The notes: generated from the sequence alone by a model not told the origin. A DNA stretch of 64,000 nt from Agarilytica rhodophyticola (GCF_002157225.2 NZ_CP020038.1:6220991-6284990); one strand, 5' to 3'. Positions 55,323-64,000 are shown, counted from the stretch's first letter. Program-made: numbers and translations.

Positions 55323-56549
55323 TTATCCTTTGACACAAACTACTTGCTTGAGAGTGTGCACAACTTCCACTAAATCTTTTTGTGCATCCATAACTTTTTC
55401 TATAGGTTTGTAAGCCGAAGGGGTCTCATCAATCACACCCTCATCCTTACGACACTCAACCCCCATAGTTGCTCGGCGATGCTCCTCTAAGCTGACAAGC
55501 TTCTTGGCTTTGGTACGCGACATAACCCGCCCAGCTCCGTGGCTACAGCTACAAAAGCTTTCTTCATTTCCTAAACCTCGCACAATAAAAGACTTGGCTC
55601 CCATACTACCGGGAATAATACCCAATTCATCTTTACGGGCACGCACAGCCCCCTTACGAGTGACCAATACATCCTGACCATAGTGGTGCTCACGTGAAAC
55701 ATAGTTATGATGGCAATTTACCGCAGCCACATTGGTGTCTAACTCAAAGTCGAGTAAATGTTTTACTGTTTGAATAGTTCTCTGCATCATCACTTGGCGG
55801 TTAATTCTCGCGAAGTTTTGTGCCCATTCCACCGCTTCAATATAGTCATTAAAATGTTCTGACCCTTCAGGCAAGTATGCTAAGTCGCTATCAGGTAACT
55901 GAATCATCCAGCGTTCCATTTCTTTTTTCGCGGTCTCAATAAAGTAAGTGCCAATACGATTACCAACACCACGGGAACCACTGTGCAACATAAACCAAAC
56001 CACATCTTTTTCATCCAAACACATTTCAATGAAATGGTTACCTGTTCCAAGTGTGCCAAGATGATTGATATTATTGGTACTTTTAAGAACGCGATGCTTA
56101 TCCTTTAACATATCAAATTGCTGCGACAAGGGTGACCATGCACTCATTACATCATTAGGGATATTATTCCAAGCGCCTTTATCTCGGCCACCTCTAGTAC
56201 GAGACGAGCGTCCATGAGGAACAGCTCGCTCAATGCTATTACGAATAGCAGCAAGGTTATCTGGTAATTGATGTGCATGCATATTAGTGCGCACAGCCAT
56301 CATTCCACAACCAATATCCACCCCAACGGCTGCGGGAATAACAGCCCCTAAAGTAGGAACAACACTGCCTATAGTCGCCCCTTTACCCAGATGGACATCA
56401 GGCATCGCGGCAACCCATTTATGAATAAAAGGCATGCTAGATATGTTGATCAATTGCTGTTTTGCTTCAGCTTCAAATGGCACACCTTTTGTCCAAGACT
56501 TAACTGGCACACCATTACCTTGTATCACCTCATAGGCTTGTATGGTCAT
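55323..56549 (-). CDS. rtcB: RNA-splicing ligase RtcB
   Basis: From the ATG at 56549 this is 408 residues, the same as E. coli RtcB. It has the metal site motifs DVHLGKGATIGSV, GVDIGCGMMAV (Cys Mn ligand), GTGNHFIE, CHHNY and, late, CSHGAGRVMSR with the His that takes GMP. RtcB joins 2',3'-cyclic-phosphate or 3'-phosphate RNA ends to 5'-OH ends using GTP and Mn2+. An ATG eight codons upstream (56573) is also open; I prefer 56549 because AAGGA lies about ten bases before it and the length then matches the family. A sigma-54 promoter lies upstream. Confidence 0.96.
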   Translation of the reverse strand: MTIQAYEVIQGNGVPVKSWTKGVPFEAEAKQQLINISSMPFIHKWVAAMPDVHLGKGATIGSVVPTLGAVIPAAVGVDIGCGMMAVRTNMHAHQLPDNLAAIRNSIERAVPHGRSSRTRGGRDKGAWNNIPNDVMSAWSPLSQQFDMLKDKHRVLKSTNNINHLGTLGTGNHFIEMCLDEKDVVWFMLHSGSRGVGNRIGTYFIETAKKEMERWMIQLPDSDLAYLPEGSEHFNDYIEAVEWAQNFARINRQVMMQRTIQTVKHLLDFELDTNVAAVNCHHNYVSREHHYGQDVLVTRKGAVRARKDELGIIPGSMGAKSFIVRGLGNEESFCSCSHGAGRVMSRTKAKKLVSLEEHRRATMGVECRKDEGVIDETPSAYKPIEKVMDAQKDLVEVVHTLKQVVCVKG

Positions 56550-56626
56550 TTTGTTACTTTCCTTACTATCCATTTTAACTGTTGGCTTACTTTTTATAGC
56601 CAGCTATTTTTTATACTCGTGTTATT

Positions 56627-56643
56627 TGCGACATTGATGCCAA
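56627..56643 (-). promoter_or_regulatory. Sigma-54 promoter of the rtcB operon
   Basis: On the minus strand the sequence is TTGGCATCAATGTCGCA: GG of the -24 element and GC of the -12 element are separated by exactly ten bases, as required for sigma-54. It lies about 55-80 bp upstream of rtcB and beside the divergent gene for the sigma-54 activator RtcR. Confidence 0.85.
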
Positions 56644-56776
56644 CATTATCATTTACCAAAAATTAATATGTAAGCATTTGTTTTTGCTACACTTTTTATT
56701 TTAGGCTTTTTTTCAAATAAAGCTCATTAGATTTTTACCTATCTTTTTCGATAACTAAATAATATAATTGATACAC

Positions 56777-58369
56777 ATGAAAACTATCGCAATCAGTATT
56801 TTAGGAACCACCCTTGATAAAAGGGGAGTTAAAAAGAACCGTTGGAACAAGTGGCGTCCGACCATCTCCATGTGCCAACAAGACGATATGATTATCGATC
56901 GCTTGGAGTTAATTTTTGATCCACGTTATCAGTCCCTAGCCGATACGGTAACTGAAGATATCTCACAGACCTCCCCTGAAACGCAAGTCAAACACCATCA
57001 CATTGACTTCGCCGATCCCTGGGATTTTGAAAGTGTTTATGCAGCATTGTTAGACTTTTCTCGCGCTTATAGCTTCAAACCAAATACAGAAGATTACCTA
57101 GTACATATCACCACAGGTACTCACGTTGCTCAAATCTGTCTATATTTGCTAACCGAAGCTCACTATATTCCAGGCAGATTGCTACAGACATCACCCGGGA
57201 CAGAAAAAAACACTCAAGGCAGTTATCAAATCATTGACCTAGACCTTTCACGGTATGATGAAATTACTTCGCGCTTTAAGAAAGAGCATGAGGAAGGCAC
57301 GGTTTACCTTAAGGGAGGCATTGAAACGAACAACGCTGCTTTTAATAAAATGATTGAACAATTGGAGTATGTTTCTGTGCGCTCTAATGATCCTATTCTA
57401 TTGATGGGCCCAACAGGAGCAGGAAAATCTCAACTGGCACAACGAGTTTATCAGTTACGAAAACAACGAGGTAAGATTTCTGGTGACCTAGTTATTGTTA
57501 ACTGCGCGACTTTACGCGGTGAAAATGCGATGTCATCCTTATTCGGGCATAAAAAAGGAGCCTTTACCGGTGCCACTAGCGATCGCCCAGGTTTACTGAA
57601 ACAAGCAAACAACGGCTTGTTATTTTTGGACGAAGTAGGTGAGCTAGGTCTAGATGAACAAGCGATGTTACTGCGTGCGATTGAAGATAAGAAATTTATG
57701 CCATTGGGAGCTGATAAAGAAAGTAGCAGCGACTTTCAACTTATTGCAGGCACAAATAAGAATTTATATAAAAAGGTAAATGAAGGTAGATTTAGGGAGG
57801 ATCTGTTAGCACGTATTGACTTATGGTCTTATACCTTACCTTCGCTACGAGAACGCTTGGAAGACCTAGAACCTAATATAGATTACGAACTGGAAGTTCA
57901 CGCACGCAAGACTAATAGCCTTATCAGTTTTAACAAAACAGCAAAAACGAAATACCTCACCTATGGACGCAGCGAAAAAGGTTTATGGAGTAGTAACTTT
58001 AGAGACCTAAATGCCAGCATTACTCGAATGGCCGCCTTGTCTGACGGTGGCAGAATTACTACTGCCATTGTCAACGAAGAAATATCGCGCCTAGAAAAAA
58101 AATGGAGCCACATGAAAACTACTGAGATAGAAAGCAAAAGTAATATTTTAGTAGAAATATTGCCTCCTAAAGTATTAAGTAATATGGATTATTACGAGCA
58201 AGAAAAACTCGCTATTGTCTTAAATACATGTAAAGTAGCTAACTCTATGGCTGAAGCCGGGCGCACACTTTTTAATAAAAGTAGGCAGTCAAAATCTTCT
58301 GCTAATGATTCTCACCGAGTCAAACAAATCCTATCCAAATATAACTTAACGTTTTCGGATATAAATTAG
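56777..58369 (+). CDS. rtcR: Sigma-54-dependent regulator RtcR
   Basis: This protein of 530 residues has the RtcR-type CARF sensor domain (about 1-185, MKTIAISILGTTLDKRG), a AAA+ domain with Walker A GPTGAGKS, the sigma-54-contacting GAFTGA loop, Walker B LLFLDEVGEL, and a C-terminal helix-turn-helix region (MAEAGRTLFNKSRQSK...RVKQILSKYNL). RtcR senses RNA ends made by RNA damage and activates rtcBA. The frame is open from TTG at 56768; the ATG at 56777 is the likely start. It is divergent from rtcB with the promoter region shared. Confidence 0.96.
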   Translation: MKTIAISILGTTLDKRGVKKNRWNKWRPTISMCQQDDMIIDRLELIFDPRYQSLADTVTEDISQTSPETQVKHHHIDFADPWDFESVYAALLDFSRAYSFKPNTEDYLVHITTGTHVAQICLYLLTEAHYIPGRLLQTSPGTEKNTQGSYQIIDLDLSRYDEITSRFKKEHEEGTVYLKGGIETNNAAFNKMIEQLEYVSVRSNDPILLMGPTGAGKSQLAQRVYQLRKQRGKISGDLVIVNCATLRGENAMSSLFGHKKGAFTGATSDRPGLLKQANNGLLFLDEVGELGLDEQAMLLRAIEDKKFMPLGADKESSSDFQLIAGTNKNLYKKVNEGRFREDLLARIDLWSYTLPSLRERLEDLEPNIDYELEVHARKTNSLISFNKTAKTKYLTYGRSEKGLWSSNFRDLNASITRMAALSDGGRITTAIVNEEISRLEKKWSHMKTTEIESKSNILVEILPPKVLSNMDYYEQEKLAIVLNTCKVANSMAEAGRTLFNKSRQSKSSANDSHRVKQILSKYNLTFSDIN

Positions 58370-58403
58370 GATCTATTAATCATAAAGAAAATAATGCTTT
58401 ATT

Positions 58404-59408
58404 TTACTCAAAAGGATAGCGTAGTCCCCAGTCGTTACGCATATTATCCATAACTTCCATAGTTGCGATTGTTTCTGCAAGAGGCATTATATCACTCTCA
58501 TTTTTACCATCGCGAATACAATGTAGCACTTCTAACACTTGATATATAAATCCGTTACTATGATTTTCTTCTTTAAAAACTTCTTCACTCTGGGCTTCGG
58601 TATTACCGTTATGGATATAAGCGGTAAATTGTTCACCTTGTTGAAAATTAGTAAATTCAATATATCCTTTTGAGCCATAAATCATAGCTGTTGGCCGTGC
58701 GTATAAATTAAAACCAACTGTTATCGCTGTTAAACAGGGTAAAGGATATTGCAATTGGTATGTGGCTAGTTCATCTACTCCTGTAGGCGCGGGTAAACTT
58801 AAAGATTGAACTTTACTAGGGAGTTGACCTAACAAAAAATTACTAAATGATAATGGATAAACACCCACATCTAAGGTAGCACCACCAGCTAGCGCAGGAT
58901 CTAATATACGTTTAATGTATTTTTCTGGTGCGATGTTGCAAAATGAGATATTTACATACTTAACATCGCCGATAATGCCACCTTCAATTGTGGTTTTTAG
59001 TAATTGAATACTAGGCAAAAAACGCGTCCAAACAGCTTCCATTAAAAAAACATTTTTCTCACGTGCCAGCGCAACTAAATTTTTGGCTTCCTTAGCATTA
59101 ACCGTAAAAGGCTTTTCGATGAGTATATGCTTACCAGCTTCTAAAGCGAGTACAGCATTTTCATAGTGAAAGTTATGAGTAGTCGCAATATAAATAACAT
59201 CAATATCACTACGGTTCACCAGACTTTCATAATCTGTATGTGCATCCACCTTATACTTTTCAGAAAAGACATGTGCTTTACCTGGTGTTTTAGAGGCAGC
59301 AGCCACAAGTTGAACACCGTCCACGAACGACAAAGCTTTAGCTAGTTTGTGGGCAATAATCCCAGCACCGAGAATTCCCCAGCGCAACGTATTTAGATTA
59401 TTCATCAC
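58404..59408 (-). CDS. Gfo/Idh/MocA-family NAD(P)-dependent oxidoreductase
   Basis: This 334-residue protein has the N-terminal Rossmann motif GILGAGIIA, then IDVIYIATTHNFHYENAVLALEAGKHILIEKPFTVN with the EKP signature, and a C-terminal beta sheet (GGATLDVGVYPLSF). Members oxidise or reduce sugars, inositols or dihydrodiols with NAD(P). It resembles the trans-dihydrodiol/D-xylose dehydrogenase branch, but the substrate is not decided. Single gene converging with rtcR, with which it shares only a 34-bp gap. Confidence 0.9.
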   Translation of the reverse strand: MMNNLNTLRWGILGAGIIAHKLAKALSFVDGVQLVAAASKTPGKAHVFSEKYKVDAHTDYESLVNRSDIDVIYIATTHNFHYENAVLALEAGKHILIEKPFTVNAKEAKNLVALAREKNVFLMEAVWTRFLPSIQLLKTTIEGGIIGDVKYVNISFCNIAPEKYIKRILDPALAGGATLDVGVYPLSFSNFLLGQLPSKVQSLSLPAPTGVDELATYQLQYPLPCLTAITVGFNLYARPTAMIYGSKGYIEFTNFQQGEQFTAYIHNGNTEAQSEEVFKEENHSNGFIYQVLEVLHCIRDGKNESDIMPLAETIATMEVMDNMRNDWGLRYPFE

Positions 59409-59736
59409 TCTCCTATTATTTTTCTAGGCAATTTAATTTCCAAACTACACTCAATAATTCAAGCTGCCAATTTATTAATCTTATATTCAGCTATGTCTAG
59501 CTAATATGATTAATTGAACCTACCCATATGACCTGGACTTTATACACTATACCAATATGGGCCACAAGTTTATCCATTAACTGAATATACATGGAACTAG
59601 ACCTATTAACCCAAACATGATAACGACAAGATTACTCTATGCGATTAAGCGCGTTTTCTACACGATGGAGATAGCAGATCTTGGCATTTGTCTAAGTTAT
59701 ATTAGAATCCTTAAAAACTCACCAAGGGAAACTAGC

Positions 59737-60096
59737 ATGAAAGCCTTATCAAGCCTTTTTATAGGCGCCTTTTTACTAACTTCTTTATCAGGTTGCATCT
59801 ATATTGGAAATAAATCTGACGATACTAGTTGGCAAAAGGAACAGAACCAGAATAAACACCTTATAAGTCAACTCACCTTAAATTCTGATCGTTTAAGCGT
59901 TTTACGAAGGATGGGAACACCGGAGATATCCGAGGCTTTTGTGATTAATGGGGAAGAATATAAAGTACTTTACTATCGCACGCAGCATCGTATTTCTGAT
60001 GGTGACACAACTAAAGATGAAACAACACCACTAGTCTTTAAAAATGAAAAATTAATAGGTTGGGGAGAGCTTGCGTTAGATACTATTCATCACTAA
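59737..60096 (+). CDS. DUF3192-family lipoprotein
   Basis: This protein of 119 residues starts MKALSSLFIGAFLLTSLSGC, a lipoprotein signal with Cys20. The rest fits DUF3192, known mainly from gammaproteobacteria: LRRMGTPEISEAF, YKVLYYRTQ, DGDTTKDETTPLVFKNEKLIGWG. Function is unknown; the envelope location is inferred from the lipobox. The frame is open from 59617 but AAGGGA about eight bases before 59737 and the signal peptide show the true start. Confidence 0.88.
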   Translation: MKALSSLFIGAFLLTSLSGCIYIGNKSDDTSWQKEQNQNKHLISQLTLNSDRLSVLRRMGTPEISEAFVINGEEYKVLYYRTQHRISDGDTTKDETTPLVFKNEKLIGWGELALDTIHH

Positions 60097-60374
60097 TGTC
60101 ACCCTAACATTTTCATATAAGACTTTGGAAAAGTTAAGTTTGTGGAAACAGAATATATGTGAGTCCCATGTTTATTGTGGTTAGCTGTTATCGCCCAACT
60201 CTGTCAGCTTATTCAACATTTATAGCCGCATAATACTATTTACATATATACCGATGCTATAACTTTTATAGGCTAGGCCTTTGAAAATATATGTAAGTGT
60301 TAAGCCGCTCTATTGAGATTGCAACAAAGTTTCGTTAAGGTTGGCTTATCAACTGAGACGACTTAAGGTTTTAC

Positions 60375-61430
60375 ATGAGCAATTACCACAGTATTAAATG
60401 GATTGACGATAAAAAAGTCCTCTGTTTACTTGATCAATCAATCTTACCCCATAAAATTGAATATCAATATTATTCAAGCCCAGAAGGAGTTGCCGGAGCG
60501 ATTAAGGATATGGTGGTAAGAGGTGCTCCAGCAATTGGGGTTGCCGCAGCTTACGGCCTGGTGGTAGCAGCTTTCCATACGAATTCAGATGACATTACAC
60601 ATGTTGAGCAATCGGTACTCGCAGCGGATAAGTTACTGCGACTATCCAGACCAACAGCAGTGAACCTATTTTGGGCACTTGATGAAATGGCCAAAAGTAT
60701 AGAGGGATCAACTTATAATAATGCTGACGATTATCGACAACTACTATTACAAGCAGCTCATGGATTAGCGGCATCAGATGTGGAAATAAATAAAGGCATA
60801 GCCAAACATGCCATGTCACTCATGCCTGAAGAGAGTGTGAACTTTATTCATCATTGCAATACCGGCGCACTTGCAACAGTCGACTACGGTACTGCCTTAG
60901 GTATTATTAGAATGGCTTATGAAACAGGCTTAAACACACATGTGTTTGTCGATGAAACACGACCACGCCTACAAGGAGCCAAACTCACCTCTTGGGAACT
61001 AAAACAGCTAGGTATTTCCCATCAATTGGTTGTCGATGGTGCCTCGGCACATATTATGAGTAATTTCGACATCGATATGTGTGTTGTTGGCTGTGATCGT
61101 GTCGCCGCTAATGGAGATGTAGCTAATAAAATTGGCACGCATAATTTGGCTATTATTGCTAACGCATATAATGTTCCTTTTTACGTCGCCGCCCCACTCT
61201 CAACAATTGATACAAAGACTTTAAAGGGTGAAGATATTGAAATTGAGCAAAGAGATACACAAGAAGTGACTCTCATCAATGGAGGAGCTATTTCTCCGAA
61301 CGGTATCGAAGTGTATAACCCAGCCTTTGACGTTACACCAGCCCGTTATATAACAGCTATAATTACAGAAAAAGGGATTCTATATCCACCTTTCGAAGAA
61401 AACATAAAGAAGTTAAAGGCTAGTCAATAG
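60375..61430 (+). CDS. mtnA: S-methyl-5-thioribose-1-phosphate isomerase MtnA
   Basis: This 351-residue enzyme converts methylthioribose-1-phosphate to methylthioribulose-1-phosphate in the methionine salvage pathway. Family marks are DMVVRGAPAIGVAAAYG, the catalytic Cys in HHCNTGALATVDYGTALG, DETRPRLQGAKLTSWEL, and GCDRVAANGDVANKIGTHNLA with the catalytic Asp. It ends VTPARYITAIITEKGI. AAGG six bases before the ATG supports the start. The 3' end overlaps the convergent lipoprotein gene by 11 bp. No other salvage genes are visible in the window. Confidence 0.95.
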   Translation: MSNYHSIKWIDDKKVLCLLDQSILPHKIEYQYYSSPEGVAGAIKDMVVRGAPAIGVAAAYGLVVAAFHTNSDDITHVEQSVLAADKLLRLSRPTAVNLFWALDEMAKSIEGSTYNNADDYRQLLLQAAHGLAASDVEINKGIAKHAMSLMPEESVNFIHHCNTGALATVDYGTALGIIRMAYETGLNTHVFVDETRPRLQGAKLTSWELKQLGISHQLVVDGASAHIMSNFDIDMCVVGCDRVAANGDVANKIGTHNLAIIANAYNVPFYVAAPLSTIDTKTLKGEDIEIEQRDTQEVTLINGGAISPNGIEVYNPAFDVTPARYITAIITEKGILYPPFEENIKKLKASQ

Positions 61431-61743
61431 GGTCGCGACACTCGTAAACAATAGTCCAAGGCGAATACGGTCTAAAAATAGTCGGAGTCAATGAGATACT
61501 TGCAGAAGCTGATCCTGCAAGTAAATTGAATAAGCTTTGCTCTACTACGAAGCTATCCCATTCTTGACTACCACAACTATACGTTAAATTCATAGGCTTA
61601 CTAAACTCTATTAGGCCATTAAAACCTAGGTGATGCCACTTTTCACGAACAATTGTATCTTCCATTCTGGGTCCATTAACAAACTCCATTGTACTACATG
61701 CACATAAGCACAAACTTATAAATAATATAATCGTCTTTTTCAT
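61420..61743 (-). CDS. Small lipoprotein, distant paralogue of the Bor-like neighbour
   Basis: This protein of 107 residues starts MKKTIILFISLCLCAC, a lipobox with Cys16. The body (HLGFNGLIEF, NLTYSCGSQEW, PYSPWTIVYEC) follows the same order of a GL strand, two Cys and a closing SP-x-x-x-x-V-x-C strand as the Bor-like protein upstream, so the two are probably paralogues. Function is unknown. The ATG at 61743 overlaps the TGA of the preceding gene (ATGA) and has GGAGG upstream within that gene; the longer frame from 61764 is unlikely. Confidence 0.75.
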   Translation of the reverse strand: MKKTIILFISLCLCACSTMEFVNGPRMEDTIVREKWHHLGFNGLIEFSKPMNLTYSCGSQEWDSFVVEQSLFNLLAGSASASISLTPTIFRPYSPWTIVYECRDPID

Positions 61744-62042
61744 TTGTCCTCCTCCGCGCACCAAACTCTCGCAGTTCTAGGTGAATATACACCTAGGGTA
61801 ATTAATGTTAACAAAGAGTCAGAGAACGTGGTGACCGCTTGCATTTGAATAACTCTCTTGCCCTCACAAACTTCCCTTACGTTTATTGAATGACCGCCTT
61901 TTAGTCCCCACCACCAATATGTATAACGTTTTTGAAATGATGGCGAACTACTATCTTCTAGCTTTCCATCTGTGCGCACGTTCACCGAAGAACATGCATA
62001 GATATTAAATATAAAAATGCTTATAAGTATTTTTTTCATCAT
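61740..62042 (-). CDS. Bor-like small lipoprotein
   Basis: This 100-residue protein has a lipobox (IYACSS). It has the Bor/Iss-like pattern: WWWGLKGGHSINVREVC, then LLTLITLGVYSPRTARVWC. Bor-type lipoproteins are outer-membrane proteins linked to serum survival in enterobacteria; their molecular role is unclear. Its ATG overlaps the stop of the histidine kinase gene (ATGA), so it is translated with the two-component system, which may point to a role near the sensor. Confidence 0.75.
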   Translation of the reverse strand: MMKKILISIFIFNIYACSSVNVRTDGKLEDSSSPSFQKRYTYWWWGLKGGHSINVREVCEGKRVIQMQAVTTFSDSLLTLITLGVYSPRTARVWCAEEDK

Positions 62043-63376
62043 TTTTTCTGTTTTAATGGAAAAATTATTCTAAATTCGGCTCCACCTAAGCTAGAAGTAA
62101 CAGCTTCAATGGTTCCTTGGTAACTTTGAACAATATCAAAAACCACTGCCAAACCAATTCCTTGGCCTTTACCTCGGCTATCAAGTCTTTCGCCACGTGT
62201 AAATATTTTTGAAGCTTGATCGCCAATAAACCCTTTACCATCATCTTCGATAGAAATTGACAGATAGTTATCACACTGTGCAACCGAAACTTTTATTTTC
62301 TCTATTGCATATTTATAGGCATTATCTAGTAGATTACCAAACACCTCCATCAGGTCATTTTCGTCACCAAAGAAATATAAATTACCTTCTACTTTGGTAG
62401 ATAAAGATATTTTTTTATCTCGATATATTTTGGAGAGAGCCTCTTGTACAAGATCGAGTACTTCTACAATATTAGTACCGTAATTAAGTAAGGTATGCCC
62501 CGAGATAACGGCTCGCCGAAGCTGATACTCGATATTTTTATCAATACGTTTGGTTGCATCTTTTAATATTTTATTCTCAGGGTAGTTTTTCATCTCACTT
62601 GCAATAATTGTCATCGGCGTTTTTAAGCTATGAGCTAAGTCTGCCATACTTGAACGATAACGTTCCCGTTGGCGATGCTCATTGGCAATTAACGCATTGA
62701 GGCTTTCTGCCACACCGCTCAGCTCTCTTGGATAGTCCATTGATAAAGTATTCTGCTTACCTTTTTCGAGTAATATAATTTCATTTTCAAGGTGTGATAT
62801 CGGTCGAAAAGCTAACTTTAGTACAAAAAGTTGACACAACAATAAAGTCAATGTTATGACAAAGAAACCACTAAATAACCAAAACCGAAAATGACTTATG
62901 GTATTATTCAATATACTGGCGTCTTCAGCTGTAACAAAATGAAAGCTATAACGTTCGCCACCCTCTTCCCAAGCAATTTTGTAAGCCGCAGTAATATACT
63001 CTTGCTCATCAATTTGCATATTCCCAAAAATTATGTCTCCCGTTTTCAAGCTCAACGAGATATTATCAGGAGCTTTTTCAATAGAAAGAGAATTCCAGAC
63101 AGCCTGTTTTTGATCGTTTAAAACAACTGCCCACAATCCTGAATCAATCGTATTAAACCTAGGATTATAAAGTATATCTGGTATTAACAATTCTCCTTGT
63201 TCGGTATGAGCAACAGATAATAGAGTAAAAATATGCAAATGGAGCTTTTCCCTAGATGACTTTTCTAATTCTTCACGATAACTGATATCTACGATTAAAG
63301 CGCTAATCAGCATTACAACAACACCAATGATTGTCGTATTAGTGAAAAAGCGTTTACGTAAAGATACAGTTTTCAT
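62039..63376 (-). CDS. PhoQ-like sensor histidine kinase
   Basis: This protein of 445 residues has two membrane helices (about 12-32 and 165-187) around a periplasmic sensor domain, a HAMP-like linker (LKLAFRPISHLENEIILLEKG) and the phospho-acceptor H249 in DLAHSLKTPM. The ATP-binding domain carries FGNLLDNAYKYA, EDDGKGF and GQGIGLAVVFDIVQSYQG. Layout and the DLAHSLKTP box match the PhoQ group, which senses divalent cations or antimicrobial peptides; the signal here is not known. It starts three bases after the regulator stop and overlaps the lipoprotein gene. The longer frame from 63394 is less likely. Confidence 0.92.
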   Translation of the reverse strand: MKTVSLRKRFFTNTTIIGVVVMLISALIVDISYREELEKSSREKLHLHIFTLLSVAHTEQGELLIPDILYNPRFNTIDSGLWAVVLNDQKQAVWNSLSIEKAPDNISLSLKTGDIIFGNMQIDEQEYITAAYKIAWEEGGERYSFHFVTAEDASILNNTISHFRFWLFSGFFVITLTLLLCQLFVLKLAFRPISHLENEIILLEKGKQNTLSMDYPRELSGVAESLNALIANEHRQRERYRSSMADLAHSLKTPMTIIASEMKNYPENKILKDATKRIDKNIEYQLRRAVISGHTLLNYGTNIVEVLDLVQEALSKIYRDKKISLSTKVEGNLYFFGDENDLMEVFGNLLDNAYKYAIEKIKVSVAQCDNYLSISIEDDGKGFIGDQASKIFTRGERLDSRGKGQGIGLAVVFDIVQSYQGTIEAVTSSLGGAEFRIIFPLKQKK

Positions 63377-63378
63377 AT

Positions 63379-64000
63379 TTAATCTTTGATACAAAAACGA
63401 TAGCCACGCCCACGCAGAGTTTCTATGGGTTTAATGGTATTATCTGGATCAATTTTCTGCCTTAAGCGTGCAACTAATACTTCAATCACATTACTATCAG
63501 GATCTGTGTCGTCTTCATATAGATAGTCTGCCAACGTGACTTTGGAAGTAACTTTTTGTGGGTGCAACATAAAATATTCCATAAGTTTATGTTCAAATGC
63601 AGTCAAATTTACAACTTCACCATTCACAAGCACTTCCTGCGTTTCCATATTTAGTTTGATTGGGCCTTGATGCAACTCGCTAGATGCATAGCCACCTGCG
63701 CGTCTTAACATCGCTTGAATACGAGCCACTAACTCTTCAAATTGAAAAGGTTTTACTAAATAATCATCAGCTCCTGCACTCAAGCCTTTTACCTTATCTT
63801 GCCAACTACTACGAGCAGTTAAAATTAAAATAGGAAACTTATGGTTATCAGCACGTAATTTTTTAATAATCTCAATGCCCGATAGCTTAGGTAAGCCTAA
63901 ATCGATAATCACTAGATCATATGTAAATTCTACACTCCGATATAAGCCATCTTCACCGTCATAACTCACATCAGCTTGATATCCCTCCTTCTTTAAATTG
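63379..64000 (-). CDS. PhoP-like OmpR-family response regulator (partial)
   Basis: The gene runs off the window end; the visible 206 residues cover most of the receiver domain and all of the winged helix. Visible marks are LVIIDLGLPKLSG (phospho-acceptor Asp), ILTARSS, DDYLVKPFQFEEL with the conserved Lys, and the C-terminal winged helix (LTAFEHKLMEYFML, SNVIEVLVARLRQKI, IETLRGRGYRF). The frame continues upstream beyond GTG at 63969 (NLKKEGYQADVSYDGEDG), so that GTG is not the start. It should control an envelope-stress or cation regulon with the kinase encoded three bases downstream. Confidence 0.93.
   Translation of the reverse strand, partial: NLKKEGYQADVSYDGEDGLYRSVEFTYDLVIIDLGLPKLSGIEIIKKLRADNHKFPILILTARSSWQDKVKGLSAGADDYLVKPFQFEELVARIQAMLRRAGGYASSELHQGPIKLNMETQEVLVNGEVVNLTAFEHKLMEYFMLHPQKVTSKVTLADYLYEDDTDPDSNVIEVLVARLRQKIDPDNTIKPIETLRGRGYRFCIKD

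Noticed and set aside
60097-60374. Possible riboswitch ahead of mtnA
   Set aside because: No SAM-type core helices or conserved loop motifs could be identified, and only a normal Shine-Dalgarno is seen.

Overview
The window looks like a chromosomal segment of a marine, polysaccharide-degrading gammaproteobacterium, probably near the Cellvibrionaceae (Saccharophagus/Agarilytica-like). This is inferred from the gene families: a GH9 and a GH5 cellulase, a GH86 agarase/porphyranase with a CBM13 domain, an RtcR/RtcB/RtcA RNA-repair locus, a PhoP/PhoQ-like pair, a DUF3192 lipoprotein and a Fur-controlled TonB receptor. No rRNA, tRNA, CRISPR array or intact transposase was seen. Base composition is mixed: the GH9 gene is fairly GC-balanced, while roughly 6.1-20 kb is visibly AT-rich.

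Layout. 1-11.3 kb: a truncated membrane-anchored AraC-type regulator, a secreted class-C serine hydrolase, a large multidomain GH9 cellulase, a small lipoprotein cut by an in-frame stop, a PD40 propeller protein, a GNAT acetyltransferase and a GH5-CBM6 cellulase. A long imperfect inverted repeat flanks the GH9/lipoprotein segment. 12.4-19.8 kb: six co-directional AT-rich genes that look like a small specialised-metabolite cluster: flavin monooxygenase, cupin, cupin fused to a heme-oxygenase-like diiron oxidase (HDO) domain, cytochrome P450, glycosyltransferase and MFS exporter. No NRPS, PKS or terpene synthase is present, so the substrate is unknown. This is the best candidate for an undescribed system.

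19.9-28.3 kb: a signalling module. A membrane Ser/Thr kinase with TPRs, a proline-rich repeat membrane protein and a TolC-like protein run on the minus strand; an ECF sigma factor and an AbfB-like beta-trefoil protein are divergent; an FHA/winged-helix protein converges on the latter. A strong hairpin places the Shine-Dalgarno of the second kinase-operon gene in its bulge. 28.5-36 kb: GH86 agarase and a long lipoprotein with eight CHRD domains plus a degenerate ninth. 36-41 kb: Fur-boxed TonB receptor, membrane protein and PepSY protein, then an esterase. 41.1-44.2 kb: molybdopterin oxidoreductase divergent from an HxlR regulator, with two 15-bp palindromes between them. 44.3-52.3 kb: M19-like dipeptidase, AraC regulator, M14 carboxypeptidase-like protein and an alcohol/aldehyde oxidation operon (aldehyde dehydrogenase, Tat-signal small subunit, GMC oxidoreductase).

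52.5-58.4 kb: RNA-repair operon rtcB-rtcA followed by two polymerase-beta-fold nucleotidyltransferases, a sigma-54 promoter upstream of rtcB, and divergent rtcR. 58.4-64 kb: Gfo/Idh/MocA oxidoreductase, DUF3192 lipoprotein, MtnA, two small lipoproteins translationally coupled to a PhoQ-like kinase, and a PhoP-like regulator cut by the window end. Functional calls rest on motifs read by eye; no database search was possible.
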